Source: G963665545 sp963665545
GTDB lineage: Bacteria > Pseudomonadota > Gammaproteobacteria > Xanthomonadales > SZUA-36
Direction: 5' to 3'
DNA: 64,000 nucleotides
Assembly (NCBI GenBank): GCA_963665545.2
Contig: CAXXKZ010000013.1
Coordinates: 62,001 to 126,000, forward strand
The position numbers and the translations under genes were made by a program. A model generated the notes under the pieces. The model made no database searches and was not told the DNA's origin. It saw only the letters and a program-made list of their open reading frames with translations. Below are positions 38,349-47,844 of the stretch, one piece after another. Each line of letters begins with the position of its first letter. Positions within the stretch are counted from its first letter, which is position 1.

Positions 38349-40028
38349 ATGAGTGCAAGCCGCGAGCAATTCAATGACGCCGCCAGGCAGCCAATCTCAG
38401 CGCCCACTGGCACGAGCCTGAGCTGCAAGGGCTGGCACCAGGAAGCCGCCATGCGGATGCTGATGAACAACCTCGATCCGCAGGTTGCCGAACGCCCCCA
38501 GGACCTCATCGTATATGGCGGCACGGGCAAGGCAGCCCGAAACTGGGATTGCTATAACCGCATCATACAAACCCTGCAGCGATTGGAGAACGACGAAACG
38601 CTGCTGGTCCAGAGTGGTAAACCCACCGGTGTATTCCGAACCCACGAAGAGGCCCCCAGAGTGCTGATCGCTAACGCCAATCTGGTGCCGCGGTGGGGCA
38701 ATTGGGACGTTTTCCGGGACCTCGAGGAGAAAGGATTGACGATGTATGGCCAGATGACAGCGGGCTCCTGGATTTATATCGGCTCACAGGGCATCGTCCA
38801 GGGCACTTACGAGACGTTTTCCGCCTGCGCGGATCAACATTTTGGCGGCAGCCTGAAGGGCCGCCTCGTGGTCACGGCAGGCCTGGGGGGAATGGGCGGC
38901 GCGCAGCCCCTGGCGGTGACCATGAATGGCGGCTTGTGCCTGGCCGTGGAAGTTGATGCATGGCGCATTCAGCGGCGGGTTGAGACGGGCTACTGCGATC
39001 GGATGGTGGAAAACCTTGATGAAGCGCTGGACCTGTTGGGCAAATCGAAGGAGGCTTTGTCAATTGGTCTGCTTGGCAACATAGCCGAGGTTTTGCCCGA
39101 GCTGGTCAAACGTGGTGTGGTTCCGGATGTGGTCACCGATCAGACTTCGGCGCACGATGTCCGCACAGGCTACATTCCGGCCGGCTATTCTCTGCAGGCC
39201 GCTGCCGCACTCAGGGAGTCCGACCCTGAGAGCTATGACAACCGGGTGTTGGATTCGATGGTCGACCATGTGCAGGCCATTTTGGACCTCAAGGCGCGCG
39301 GTGCCATCTGTTTCGACTATGGCAACAACCTTCGCGGGCAAGTTGCGGATCATCGTGACATGCCCCAGGCGTTCGATTTTCCAGGTTTTGTTCCGGCCTA
39401 TATCAGACCATTGTTTTGCCGGGGCGCCGGACCGTTCCGCTGGGCGGCGCTGAGCGGCAACCCAGCCGATATTCGGAAAACCGATGAGGCAATACTCAGT
39501 CTCTTCCCGGAAAAGGAGCCGTTGCACCGTTGGATTCACAAGGCTCAGGAGCTGATTCAATTCCAGGGGCTGCCAGCGCGGATTTGCTGGCTGGAATACG
39601 GCGAGCGCGAAGAAGCCGGGCTCACATTCAATTGGCTGGTGAATAAGGGCAAAGTGGATGCACCCTTGGTGATCGGCCGTGACCACCTCGACACCGGTTC
39701 GGTCGCATCCCCGAATCGCGAAACCGAGGCCATGCTCGACGGCAGCGACGCCATCGCCGACTGGCCACTGCTCAACGCATTGCTGAATACGGCCTGTGGC
39801 GCCAGTTGGATATCACTGCATCACGGCGGTGGCGTTGGTATCGGCTACTCGATTCATTCGGGCATGGTCTGCGTTGCCGACGGCACTGACATGGCCGATC
39901 GCAGGTTGGCCCGAGTATTGTCTGCTGACCCGGGCACCGGGGTGATGCGCCATGCCGACGCCGGCTACACCGATGCCATCGATACAGCCAATGAGCGCGG
40001 TGTCGATTTACCGATGGTTAACGGTTAA
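38349..40028 (+). CDS. hutU: Urocanate hydratase
   Basis: NAD-dependent enzyme (559 residues) turning urocanate into imidazolonepropionate. Family blocks are QDLIVYGGTGKAARNW, GWIYIG-like GSWIYIGSQGIVQGTYET, TAGLGGMGGAQPLAVTMNG, DQTSAHDVRTGYIPAGY, CFDYGNNLRGQ and HHGGGVGIGYSIHSGMV. ATG 38349 follows GGAG in a plausible position. hutH begins 43 bases downstream. Confidence 0.97.
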   Translation: MSASREQFNDAARQPISAPTGTSLSCKGWHQEAAMRMLMNNLDPQVAERPQDLIVYGGTGKAARNWDCYNRIIQTLQRLENDETLLVQSGKPTGVFRTHEEAPRVLIANANLVPRWGNWDVFRDLEEKGLTMYGQMTAGSWIYIGSQGIVQGTYETFSACADQHFGGSLKGRLVVTAGLGGMGGAQPLAVTMNGGLCLAVEVDAWRIQRRVETGYCDRMVENLDEALDLLGKSKEALSIGLLGNIAEVLPELVKRGVVPDVVTDQTSAHDVRTGYIPAGYSLQAAAALRESDPESYDNRVLDSMVDHVQAILDLKARGAICFDYGNNLRGQVADHRDMPQAFDFPGFVPAYIRPLFCRGAGPFRWAALSGNPADIRKTDEAILSLFPEKEPLHRWIHKAQELIQFQGLPARICWLEYGEREEAGLTFNWLVNKGKVDAPLVIGRDHLDTGSVASPNRETEAMLDGSDAIADWPLLNALLNTACGASWISLHHGGGVGIGYSIHSGMVCVADGTDMADRRLARVLSADPGTGVMRHADAGYTDAIDTANERGVDLPMVNG

Positions 40029-40071
40029 TTGTGATGCTGCGCGAGCCATCGCCAGCCATCCGGACGCAGTC

Positions 40072-41574
40072 ATGAGCACTATTCGTATCGCCAGCCTGTA
40101 TAGCGATCTGACCGAGAGCATGGCATCGCTGAGAGAGGACCACTCGATCGTCAATCGGTCGCGAAAATTGGTGGAAGCCGCGTTGAACGATGGCAAGCCC
40201 CACTACGGCATCAACACGGGATTTGGCATTCTGGCCAACAAAACGATCGACCCGTCACAAATGGCGGACTTGCAGAAAAACCTGCTGCTGAGTCATGCCT
40301 GCGGGGTTGGAGTACCCGTTCTCCCGGAAATCACCCGCTTGATGATCCAACTCAAAATACATGCCCTGGCGCTGGGCAATTCAGGTATCTCTGTAGAAAC
40401 CTTCAGGCAATTGCTTGCTTTCGATCAGGAAGGAATCGTGCCGTGGGTACCCAGTCGGGGCAGCCTCGGGGCGTCAGGCGATCTCGCTCCCCTGGCGCAC
40501 ATGTGTCTGCCTCTCATTGGGCGCGGGAAGGTTTGGAATTCCGAATTCAACGCCAAGCTGGAAGCCGCCGCCGTGCTGCGAAAGCACGGTATCGAGCCCG
40601 TCGTACTCCAACCCAAGGATGGCGTCTCGCTGATTAACGGTACTCAGCTGATGTCCGCGCATGGCGCTTACATCCTCGAGCGCGCGCTGGTGATGCTGAC
40701 CCAGGCCGACATCCTGTCGGCCATGAGCCTGGAAGCGCTACAGGGCAGTTCCTCACCCTTTGATGCCCGCGTCCACGAAATTCGCCCGCATCCGGGGCAG
40801 GGCCGGGTCGCAGCAAACATCCGTACCCTGCTGCGCGACAGCGAAATACTTGATTCACACCGGGATTGCGGCAAGGTCCAGGACCCCTATTGCCTGCGCT
40901 GTGTGCCGCAGGTTCATGGCGCGAGCAGAGACGCCATCAAATACTGTGTGGACGTCGTTGAAACCGAGCTCAATTCGGTCACTGACAATCCGTTGGTGTT
41001 TGAAAACGGCGACATCATCTCCGCCGGCAATTTTCACGGTCAGCCACTTGCCCTGGCGCTGGATTTTGCTGCCATTGCGCTGTCTGAGCTGGCCAGCATT
41101 TCGGAACGGCGGATTTACCTTCTGCTGGAAGGACATGACGGGCTGCCGACCTTTCTGATGGCGGATACCGGCGTGAATTCAGGCTTTATGATTCCCCAAT
41201 ACACAGCAGCGGCCCTGGTCTCGGAAAATAAAATACTGTCCCACCCAGCCAGCGTCGATTCCATTCCCAGCAGCTTGGGACAGGAGGACCACGTCAGCAT
41301 GGGTTCGATCAGCGCGCTGAAATTGTTGAGTATTCTCGACAACGTGGAGCAAGTGCTGGCTGTCGAATTACTCAGCGCATCCCAAGCCCTGGATTTCCGG
41401 GTGCCGCTCAATCCAGGCGCCGGCGTGATGTCGGCGCACAAGTTTGTCCGCCAACACATTAAACACGCTCGGAAGGACTACGAAGTTGGAGATGATCTTG
41501 AGCGCTGCGCCTCGATGCTGCGGCGCGGAGAACTGATGCTGGCGGTGGAGTCGGGTTCAGGGTCACTGCACTAG
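40072..41574 (+). CDS. hutH: Histidine ammonia-lyase
   Basis: First step of histidine catabolism, removing ammonia to give urocanate (500 residues from ATG 40072). The MIO cofactor triad is A134-S135-G136 in GSLGASGDLAPLAH. Other marks are HYGINTGFG, LLSHACGVG, LINGTQLMSA, QDPYCLRCVPQVHGA and the C-terminal SQALDFR region. The catalytic tyrosine is in HYGINTGFG. The frame continues upstream into hutU but shows no similarity there. hutI follows after 15 bases. Confidence 0.97.
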   Translation: MSTIRIASLYSDLTESMASLREDHSIVNRSRKLVEAALNDGKPHYGINTGFGILANKTIDPSQMADLQKNLLLSHACGVGVPVLPEITRLMIQLKIHALALGNSGISVETFRQLLAFDQEGIVPWVPSRGSLGASGDLAPLAHMCLPLIGRGKVWNSEFNAKLEAAAVLRKHGIEPVVLQPKDGVSLINGTQLMSAHGAYILERALVMLTQADILSAMSLEALQGSSSPFDARVHEIRPHPGQGRVAANIRTLLRDSEILDSHRDCGKVQDPYCLRCVPQVHGASRDAIKYCVDVVETELNSVTDNPLVFENGDIISAGNFHGQPLALALDFAAIALSELASISERRIYLLLEGHDGLPTFLMADTGVNSGFMIPQYTAAALVSENKILSHPASVDSIPSSLGQEDHVSMGSISALKLLSILDNVEQVLAVELLSASQALDFRVPLNPGAGVMSAHKFVRQHIKHARKDYEVGDDLERCASMLRRGELMLAVESGSGSLH

Positions 41575-41589
41575 GTTCCTTTCAACTGC

Positions 41590-42816
41590 ATGCCGGTCTT
41601 AAAAAATATCAGTCAATTGGCGACCTGCCCGCCCGGGGCCAACCAGCAGGACGCCGGACTTATCGCCAACGCGGCGGTTGTTTGGCAGGGCGAGACCATT
41701 CGGTGGGTGGGTAAATATGTCGACTTGCCAAGCCAATACAGTGCCGAACACGTCGCCGATTGCCAGCGGCGGCTGGTCGTACCGGGTCTTATCGACTGCC
41801 ACACTCACCTGTGTTTCGCCGGCTGGCGGGCTGCTGAATTCACCCAGCGCCTGGAAGGTGTTTCCTACAGTGACATTGCCCGTTCGGGCGGCGGCATTGC
41901 CAGTACAGTCGTCGCAACCCGGGCCGCGACCCAGGGCGAATTGCTGCAACTCGTCCTTGGGCGGCTGGATGCAGTGCTGAATCTGGGTGTAACAACTGTT
42001 GAGTGCAAATCGGGTTACGGCCTGGACGAGACCAATGAAATCAAGCAACTTGAAGCAATAAATCAGGCAGGATGCCGGCATGATGTGGATGTGATTGGCA
42101 CCTTCCTCGGTGCGCACACGATTCCGACTGCCCAGCGTGACAATCGCGCGCGCTATGTTGAGCTGCTTTGCAGCACATTGATCCCGCAGGTGAGCCGACT
42201 GAAACTGGCGCGATTCTGCGACGTGTTTGTCGATGACACTGCCTTCACCATCGCCGAGGCCAGGAAAATTCTGGACACAGCCAGAAGCCACGGACTGCTT
42301 TTGAAAATTCACGCGGATCAGTTGTCAGATCAGGGCGGCGCATTGCTCGCCGCAGAGTTGGATGCCGTGTCGGCCGAGCATTTAGAATACGCTGCCCAAC
42401 CCGGCATCGATGCCATGGCCCAATCCAACGACGGTCGCGGCACCGTCGCTGTCAGCCTGCCCCTGGCGTCCCTGTATCTGGGCGAGCCCTACATGGACGC
42501 CCGGCGATTTCTCGATGCCGGTGTACGCGTGGCGGTAGCCACCGACTTCAATCCGGGGTCAGCGCCCAGTTACCACTTGCCGCTGGCCATGACGCTGGCC
42601 TGCCTCAATCAGTCCATGACACCCCAGGAGGTGCTCCAGGGCGCCACCTCGGTCGCAGCCGGGGCTGTCGGCGAAGAAGGCCGTCTCGGCAGCCTGTTGC
42701 CGGGCTATCAGGCAGATATCGCCATTATGGACGCGCCCAGCCTGGATCACTGGCTTTACCAATTTCGTGACAACGCCTGCACAGCCACTTTGAAGAAAGG
42801 GACCTGGGTGACCTGA
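41590..42816 (+). CDS. hutI: Imidazolonepropionase
   Basis: Amidohydrolase (408 residues) opening imidazolonepropionate to formiminoglutamate. The metal site is HTHLCF in VPGLIDCHTHLCFAGWR (near 72-77). Further marks are SGYGLDE, FLGAHTIP, KIHADQLSDQGGALLAAEL, EHLEY and ATDFNPGSAPS. It closes a hutU-hutH-hutI run. The genes for formiminoglutamate removal (hutF/hutG) and a HutC regulator are not in the window. Confidence 0.96.
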   Translation: MPVLKNISQLATCPPGANQQDAGLIANAAVVWQGETIRWVGKYVDLPSQYSAEHVADCQRRLVVPGLIDCHTHLCFAGWRAAEFTQRLEGVSYSDIARSGGGIASTVVATRAATQGELLQLVLGRLDAVLNLGVTTVECKSGYGLDETNEIKQLEAINQAGCRHDVDVIGTFLGAHTIPTAQRDNRARYVELLCSTLIPQVSRLKLARFCDVFVDDTAFTIAEARKILDTARSHGLLLKIHADQLSDQGGALLAAELDAVSAEHLEYAAQPGIDAMAQSNDGRGTVAVSLPLASLYLGEPYMDARRFLDAGVRVAVATDFNPGSAPSYHLPLAMTLACLNQSMTPQEVLQGATSVAAGAVGEEGRLGSLLPGYQADIAIMDAPSLDHWLYQFRDNACTATLKKGTWVT

Positions 42817-42919
42817 GTTCGGGCGACCTGAGTGCGGACGACCGCGGTTTGGCTAATTTCATCCTGCTTGACCTGGCTTAGTGAATCCCCTTTGCAATTG
42901 CTATACAATCGTTATTCTA

Positions 42920-42939
42920 AATGCGAATAACTCTCATTT
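42920..42939. promoter_or_regulatory. Candidate Fur box before feoA
   Basis: AATGCGAATAACTCTCATTT is a near-palindrome resembling the Fur consensus (AATG..AAT and ..TCTCATT halves). It lies about 20 bases before feoA and next to a possible -10 TATTCT (42913-42918). The -35 TTGCAA (42892-42897) has a short 15-base spacing. Iron-dependent repression of feoAB is the expected outcome. Confidence 0.6.
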
Positions 42940-42960
42940 ACATTCAGGAGGGACATCAAT

Positions 42961-43194
42961 ATGACCCTGGCAGAACTCAAACCCGGTGACCGCGCCGTGA
43001 TAGAAAGTATTGATACTTCGATCCCCGAAGTCGTTCGATTGATGGTGTTGGGCTTGGTAGAGGGCGCAGAGATATGCTTTGAAAATGCAGCGATTGGAGG
43101 CGATCCTCTGGAAATTAGCGTGTTTGAAGCCTCGCTTTCACTTCGACGGGAACAAGCCAGGCTCTTCAATGTCACCTCCATAGAACGTCAGTGA
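42961..43194 (+). CDS. feoA: Ferrous iron transport protein FeoA
   Basis: A 77-residue SH3-like cytoplasmic protein that supports FeoB. Blocks are MTLAELKPGDRAVI, VVRLMVLGLVEGAEI and the C-terminal LSLRREQARLFNV. AGGAGG at 42946-42951 sits 9 bases before ATG. Its stop overlaps the GTG of feoB by 3 bases, and a Fur-like site precedes it. Confidence 0.94.
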   Translation: MTLAELKPGDRAVIESIDTSIPEVVRLMVLGLVEGAEICFENAAIGGDPLEISVFEASLSLRREQARLFNVTSIERQ

Positions 43195-45353
43195 ACAATA
43201 AGCGTAAAGCCTTCAGGGAGGTCGCCGTCGCCGTCGCCGACATCCCGATTCGGCGCAAGCCTTCCGCGTCAATTGCGGTCATCGGAAATCCCAATTCCGG
43301 TAAAAGCACCCTATTTAATCGACTAACGGGGCTCAATCAGACCACCGGCAATTATCCGGGCGTCACAGTAGAGAGGCATGTCGGCACCGTGCAGCTTGAT
43401 TCCACTGCAATCGAATTGATCGACTTGCCCGGTATTTTTTGCCTCAGTGGGCACTCCAGCGACGAGCGCGTCGCCGTCGATGTATTACTGGGACGTCTCG
43501 ATCACAGTGGACCGCCTTCGGGCCTGTTATTCGTGCTTGATGCAACGCACCTGTACCAGGGCCTTTACCTGCTGGAACAACTGCTCGAAATCCAGCTACC
43601 CACCATAGTCGCACTTACCATGAGCGATCTGGCCAGGGCATCGGGAATCGAAATTGATGCGGCGCAGTTGTCCGAATTTCTTGGCGGCATACCGGTGCGT
43701 GAGGTCGTGGCCACCGAGTCGCTTGGGCTTGATGAGCTGAAGTCCACCTTGCTCGACATGCCAGGCATCATGCCGCCACAGTACCCGCAATCCTGGCCAG
43801 AACTCAGCCGCAGTGCTCAGGACCTGGCCACAGGGATGCGGGGCACTACTCCCCGCATCGACGTGCTTCAGGGCCTGATTCATCCGCACAGTGAACTGGA
43901 CAGGTCGCTGTGCGAATCGGTAGGGCAAGCCACAGTTGCCAGCACCAGGCACGCGCTATTCGGTAGCGAGCCACCCCAGGCCGTTGAGGCGCGCCACCGC
44001 TACGGCTGGGTGAGATCCGTCGTGCAGGAGGTGCAAAGCCAGTCGCCTTTTGCATCCCGAATGAGCAACAAAGTCATTCGTTGGTTCAACAAGCCATGGC
44101 CTGCGACGATGGCATTCTTCGTGCTGATGGCGCTGGTATTTCAAGCTGTTTTTTCCTGGGCAACCCCCATCATGGATGGCATTGACGCGACCGCATCCCT
44201 GTTGGGCAGCTTCGTCAACCAAGTCCTGGGAAACTCTGCATTGGGTAGCTTTTTGGCTGACGGGGTCATCGCCGGCGTGGGCAGTGTTGTCATCTTTTTG
44301 CCGCAGATCACTATTCTATTCCTGTTCGTGATCGTATTGGAGGATTCAGGCTACCTGGCACGTGCTGCTTTCCTGATGGACAGAGTCATGCGCACGGTAG
44401 GCTTATCCGGGCAATCCGTCATCCCGATGCTCTCGAGTTTTGCCTGCGCAGTGCCAGCAATCATGGCCACCCGCGTAATCCCGAATCGCAGGGACCGAAT
44501 TGCCACCATACTGGCCGCGCCGTTCATGACCTGCTCAGCAAGGCTACCCATATATGCACTACTGATTGCAGCCTTCGTGCCCAGGGATAACTTCGGCTGG
44601 CTAAATCTCCAGGGGCTGGTTCTGTTCGGCCTTTACCTGTTGGGCATTGCCGGCGGCTTGATGACCGCATGGCTACTAAAGAAATCTGCCTTGCGCGGCC
44701 CCAAACCCGCATTTTCTCTGGCCCTACCGCAGTTCCGCTGGCCCAATGCCCAAACCGTCATCATTCAACTGTACGCGCGCGTCTCCGTGTTTCTCAAGCG
44801 GGCAGGCACTATCATCTTCATGGTTGCTGTGGTGGTCTGGTTTCTGGCCTATTTTCCGCGTATGGATACAGCGGAATTGCCGCAGGTTTTCCCAACCAAT
44901 CCAGAAGTCTCAACAACCATTGAGTCCCGGCAGGCAGCGGCCCAGATGGCCCAGAGTTGGCTGGGTCGCGCCGGGCGCCAGATCGAGCCCTTGTTCAAGC
45001 CCCTCGGGTGGGACTGGCGGGTCACGGCAGCGGTCATCGCTGGTTTTCCTGCCCGTGAGGTGGTCGTCGCGGTCATGGGAACCCTGTATTCGGTGGGTTC
45101 TGACGCAGATGAGGCAAGCTTGTCGGCGCGATTGAAGGCTGCGAGCTGGCCTGACGGAACGCTGGTTTTCACCCTGCCAATGGTGCTCGGTTTACTGGTG
45201 TTTTACGCCTGGTGCCTGCAATGCGCGGCAACGGTGGCCACCATCAAGCGGGAAACCAACAGTTGGCGGTGGCCGATTTTTGCCTGGGTTTATATGACCG
45301 TATTGGGTTACACGGCAGCGCTGCTGATTTTCCAGGTGGGCAGTTCGTTTTGA
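43191..45353 (+). CDS. feoB: Ferrous iron transporter FeoB
   Basis: GTP-dependent Fe(II) importer of 720 residues in the inner membrane. The G domain has G1 GNPNSGKST (32-40), GNYPGVTVE and the G3 region LIDLPGIFCL. The Gate/transport segments carry LEDSGYLARAAFLMD, the core motif SSFACAVPAIMATR, and the second LPIYALLIAAF block. The start is GTG, coupled to feoA. The TrpF-like gene starts within the last bases, so three genes may form one iron-regulated operon. Confidence 0.97.
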   Translation: MNNKRKAFREVAVAVADIPIRRKPSASIAVIGNPNSGKSTLFNRLTGLNQTTGNYPGVTVERHVGTVQLDSTAIELIDLPGIFCLSGHSSDERVAVDVLLGRLDHSGPPSGLLFVLDATHLYQGLYLLEQLLEIQLPTIVALTMSDLARASGIEIDAAQLSEFLGGIPVREVVATESLGLDELKSTLLDMPGIMPPQYPQSWPELSRSAQDLATGMRGTTPRIDVLQGLIHPHSELDRSLCESVGQATVASTRHALFGSEPPQAVEARHRYGWVRSVVQEVQSQSPFASRMSNKVIRWFNKPWPATMAFFVLMALVFQAVFSWATPIMDGIDATASLLGSFVNQVLGNSALGSFLADGVIAGVGSVVIFLPQITILFLFVIVLEDSGYLARAAFLMDRVMRTVGLSGQSVIPMLSSFACAVPAIMATRVIPNRRDRIATILAAPFMTCSARLPIYALLIAAFVPRDNFGWLNLQGLVLFGLYLLGIAGGLMTAWLLKKSALRGPKPAFSLALPQFRWPNAQTVIIQLYARVSVFLKRAGTIIFMVAVVVWFLAYFPRMDTAELPQVFPTNPEVSTTIESRQAAAQMAQSWLGRAGRQIEPLFKPLGWDWRVTAAVIAGFPAREVVVAVMGTLYSVGSDADEASLSARLKAASWPDGTLVFTLPMVLGLLVFYAWCLQCAATVATIKRETNSWRWPIFAWVYMTVLGYTAALLIFQVGSSF

Positions 45354-46060
45354 TTGCGTCCGGGGCACCCCCCAGGCCTCAGGGTGAGCTGGAGAGGAAA
45401 ATTCAGATCGCCGGCGTCATCGATGCTCAGGAAGCAGCCATGCTGGTCGATGAAGGCGCCGATTTCCTTGGCTTCCCGTTGAGGCTCAATGACGGCCGAG
45501 AGGATCTCGACGAGAAATCTGCGCGGGCCATTATCGGCGAATTACCCGCCCATGTCTCCGGCGTGGTCATCACCTACCTGGAAGAAGCCGATGAAATACT
45601 CGATCTGATGGAATCTACAGGCGCTGACTGGATTCAGCTTCACGGCCCCTGCACCACGCGTGCCCTGGCTCGAATCCGACGAAATCGTCCGGCGCTGAAA
45701 ATCATCAAGAGCTTGATTATCCGGCAGCAAAACCAGCCCAAACTGGAGCAGGAGATCGAGAAATTTACGCCCTGGGTCAACGCTTTTCTCACCGACACCC
45801 ATGATCCGGGCACCAGACGCACTGGGGCGACTGGAATTACCCACGACTGGCTCATCAGTGGGAAAGTGGCCGAACGCTCACCGAGGCCGGTGATTCTTGC
45901 CGGGGGCCTTGATCACAGCAATGTCGCCGAAGCAATCAGAACAGTAAAACCGACTGCCGTGGATGCGCACTCACGGTTGGAAGGTGAGGACGGACGCAAG
46001 GACAGACAGCGTGTAAGCCGGTTCATCGCACAAGCACGGAAAGCCTGGCGAATGGTTTAG
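45350..46060 (+). CDS. TrpF-like (phosphoribosylanthranilate isomerase fold) protein lacking the catalytic cysteine
   Basis: A 236-residue TIM-barrel protein resembling phosphoribosylanthranilate isomerase: DEGADFLGFPLRL, a DWIQLHG block and FLTDTHDPGTRRTGATGITHDW, which keeps the equivalent of the catalytic aspartate. The normal KICGIT start, with its catalytic cysteine, is here KIQIAGVID, with alanine (A21) in the cysteine position. The most likely start is TTG 45350, overlapping the feoB stop. No other trp gene is nearby. The true activity is therefore unknown, and a link to iron uptake rests on position only. Confidence 0.7.
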   Translation: MIASGAPPRPQGELERKIQIAGVIDAQEAAMLVDEGADFLGFPLRLNDGREDLDEKSARAIIGELPAHVSGVVITYLEEADEILDLMESTGADWIQLHGPCTTRALARIRRNRPALKIIKSLIIRQQNQPKLEQEIEKFTPWVNAFLTDTHDPGTRRTGATGITHDWLISGKVAERSPRPVILAGGLDHSNVAEAIRTVKPTAVDAHSRLEGEDGRKDRQRVSRFIAQARKAWRMV

Positions 46061-46347
46061 AATGGGCGGTTCAGCCCCACAACGGGGTGAAATTCAAAGA
46101 TGGGATCGAGGTAAAAGAGATTGATCAGGTCGCCGCTTGAATCAAATGGCTAAACACCAGATTTGACAATAGCTCGATTCATGTCTGGACGCAACATAAG
46201 CAGGCCTGGTACGACTTGCCCGGGGGGGTACCTTCACACCCCACACAACCCGATCTTGCGGGTCTTCTCCACAAGTAAGACCACCATTACCAGGGCCACA
46301 AAAAAGCCCGGCACAGCCGGGCTTTGTTAGGATCACCTTAACGGGAA
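46061..46347. other. Convergent intergenic region before rplQ
   Basis: These 287 bases lie between two converging genes. I find no gene: the only open piece with a start, about 17 codons from 46087, is too short to support. The right end holds the rplQ terminator. Confidence 0.6.
46303..46325 (-). terminator. Intrinsic terminator of the ribosomal protein supercluster
   Basis: A perfect 10-bp stem, aaagcccggc with gccgggcttt around an aca loop, lies 22 bases past the rplQ stop. On the minus strand it is followed by a run of Ts, a textbook Rho-independent terminator. Confidence 0.95.
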
Positions 46348-46734
46348 TCACTCTGCTTCAAATACTTCCTCTTCCTGAGGCCGGTCTACCAATTCGACGT
46401 ATGCCATCGGCGCGTTGTCACCCGCCCGATACCCGCATTTCAAGATGCGCAGATAGCCCCCGGGCCGTTCCTGGTAACGCGGGCCCAATTCATTAAACAG
46501 CTTGGTCACCACATTACGATCACGCAGGCGGTCGAATGCCTGCCGGCGGTGCGCCACACTGTCTTCCTTGGCCAGGGTAATCAAAGGCTCCGCCACCCGA
46601 CGCAACTCTTTGGCGCGAGGAACCGTAGTCTTGATGATTTCGTGCTCAAACAGAGAAGTCGCCATATTGCGAAACATTGCCTTTCGATGGGCACTGGTGC
46701 GATTCAATTTTCTGCCGGATTTCAAATGACGCAT
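46348..46734 (-). CDS. rplQ: 50S ribosomal protein L17
   Basis: Large-subunit protein near the exit tunnel (128 residues). The MRHLKSGRKLNRTSAHRKAM start and LFEHEIIKTTVPRAKELRRVAEPLITLAK block are diagnostic. The acidic tail PQEEEVFEAE is a mild lineage-specific extension. It is the last gene of the alpha operon, 55 bases after rpoA, with a strong terminator behind it. Confidence 0.98.
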   Translation of the reverse strand: MRHLKSGRKLNRTSAHRKAMFRNMATSLFEHEIIKTTVPRAKELRRVAEPLITLAKEDSVAHRRQAFDRLRDRNVVTKLFNELGPRYQERPGGYLRILKCGYRAGDNAPMAYVELVDRPQEEEVFEAE

Positions 46735-46789
46735 TGTCTTTTCCTCATTCTGACCACGCGAGTGTTGCGATGGGTCGTCTGACCTGCAT

Positions 46790-47776
46790 TCAGGCGTTCA
46801 GTAGACTCGCCGGTGGCCAGTTTTCAAGCTTCATTCCTAGCGACAGGTCATGCGACGCCAATACGTCCTTGATTTCTGTCAGCGATTTCTTGCCCAGGTT
46901 GGGCGTCTTCAACAATTCAACTTCGGTCCTTTGCACCAGATCGCCGATAAAAAGAATGCTCTCGGCCTTGAGGCAATTGGCTGACCTTACCGTCAATTCC
47001 AAGTCATCAATTGGGCGCAGCAATACCGGATCAATTTCCTGGGATTTCTGCTCGACTTCGACTTTCTCACGAGCTTTGAAATCAATGAAAACACTCAATT
47101 GATCGGCCAGAATATTGGCCGCCAGCTTGACCGCACCTTCGCAGTCCATGGTGCCATTGGTTTCGATGTCCAGGACGAGCTTGTCAAGGTTGGTTCGCTG
47201 TTCAACACGTGCGGCGTCAACGCTGTAAGCCACTTTTCGAACGGGGCAGAATGAGGCGTCGAGCTGCAGCCTGCCGATCGGACGGCTTTCCGTTTCGCCC
47301 ACGTTGAGCAGTACTGCCGGTTGATAACCGACGCCCCGAGCCACCTTCAGCCGCATATTGATGCTGCCGTCCTTGGTCAGATTGCAAATCACTTGATCCG
47401 GGTCAACGATTTCGACGGTGTGATCGATCTGGATATCACCGGCAGTCACAACACCCGCGCCCGATTTACTTAGAGTCAAAACGGCTTCTTCGCGTTCAAA
47501 CATGCGCAAGGCGATGCCTTTGAGGTTCAGCAATACTTCGATGATGTCCTCCTGGAGGCCCTCGACTGCAGTGTATTCATGCAGCACGCCATCCATTTCC
47601 ACCTCGACAATTGCACAGCCGGGAATGGAAGAGAGCAGGACCCGTCGCAACGCGTTGCCCAGGGTATGACCGAAGCCACGCTCCAGTGGTTCCAACGTAA
47701 TCCGTGCACGGTTCGGGTTGACTTGATCGACGCCAACTGCACCGGGTTTGAACATACTATCAATAACATCCATCAT
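46790..47776 (-). CDS. rpoA: RNA polymerase alpha subunit
   Basis: Assembly scaffold and activator-contact subunit of RNA polymerase (328 residues). ATG 47776 has GAGGT 8 bases upstream and gives the expected N-terminus (MMDVIDSMFKPGAVGVDQV). A GTG five codons earlier is less likely. The N-terminal domain has LEPLERGFGHTLGNALRRVL. The C-terminal domain (about 245-328) carries LELTVRSANCLKAESI and NLGKKSLTEIKDVL, the DNA- and regulator-binding part. Confidence 0.98.
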   Translation of the reverse strand: MMDVIDSMFKPGAVGVDQVNPNRARITLEPLERGFGHTLGNALRRVLLSSIPGCAIVEVEMDGVLHEYTAVEGLQEDIIEVLLNLKGIALRMFEREEAVLTLSKSGAGVVTAGDIQIDHTVEIVDPDQVICNLTKDGSINMRLKVARGVGYQPAVLLNVGETESRPIGRLQLDASFCPVRKVAYSVDAARVEQRTNLDKLVLDIETNGTMDCEGAVKLAANILADQLSVFIDFKAREKVEVEQKSQEIDPVLLRPIDDLELTVRSANCLKAESILFIGDLVQRTEVELLKTPNLGKKSLTEIKDVLASHDLSLGMKLENWPPASLLNA

Positions 47777-47844
47777 GTTGGATGACCTCACATTTTGATT
47801 TATAAAATGGTTTTCGAAATTATCGGAAAACGGCTCAGGTTCGC

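Noticed and set aside
46087..46140. Short open frame of 17 codons after the TrpF-like gene
   Set aside because: Too short, no recognisable product and no support from position.
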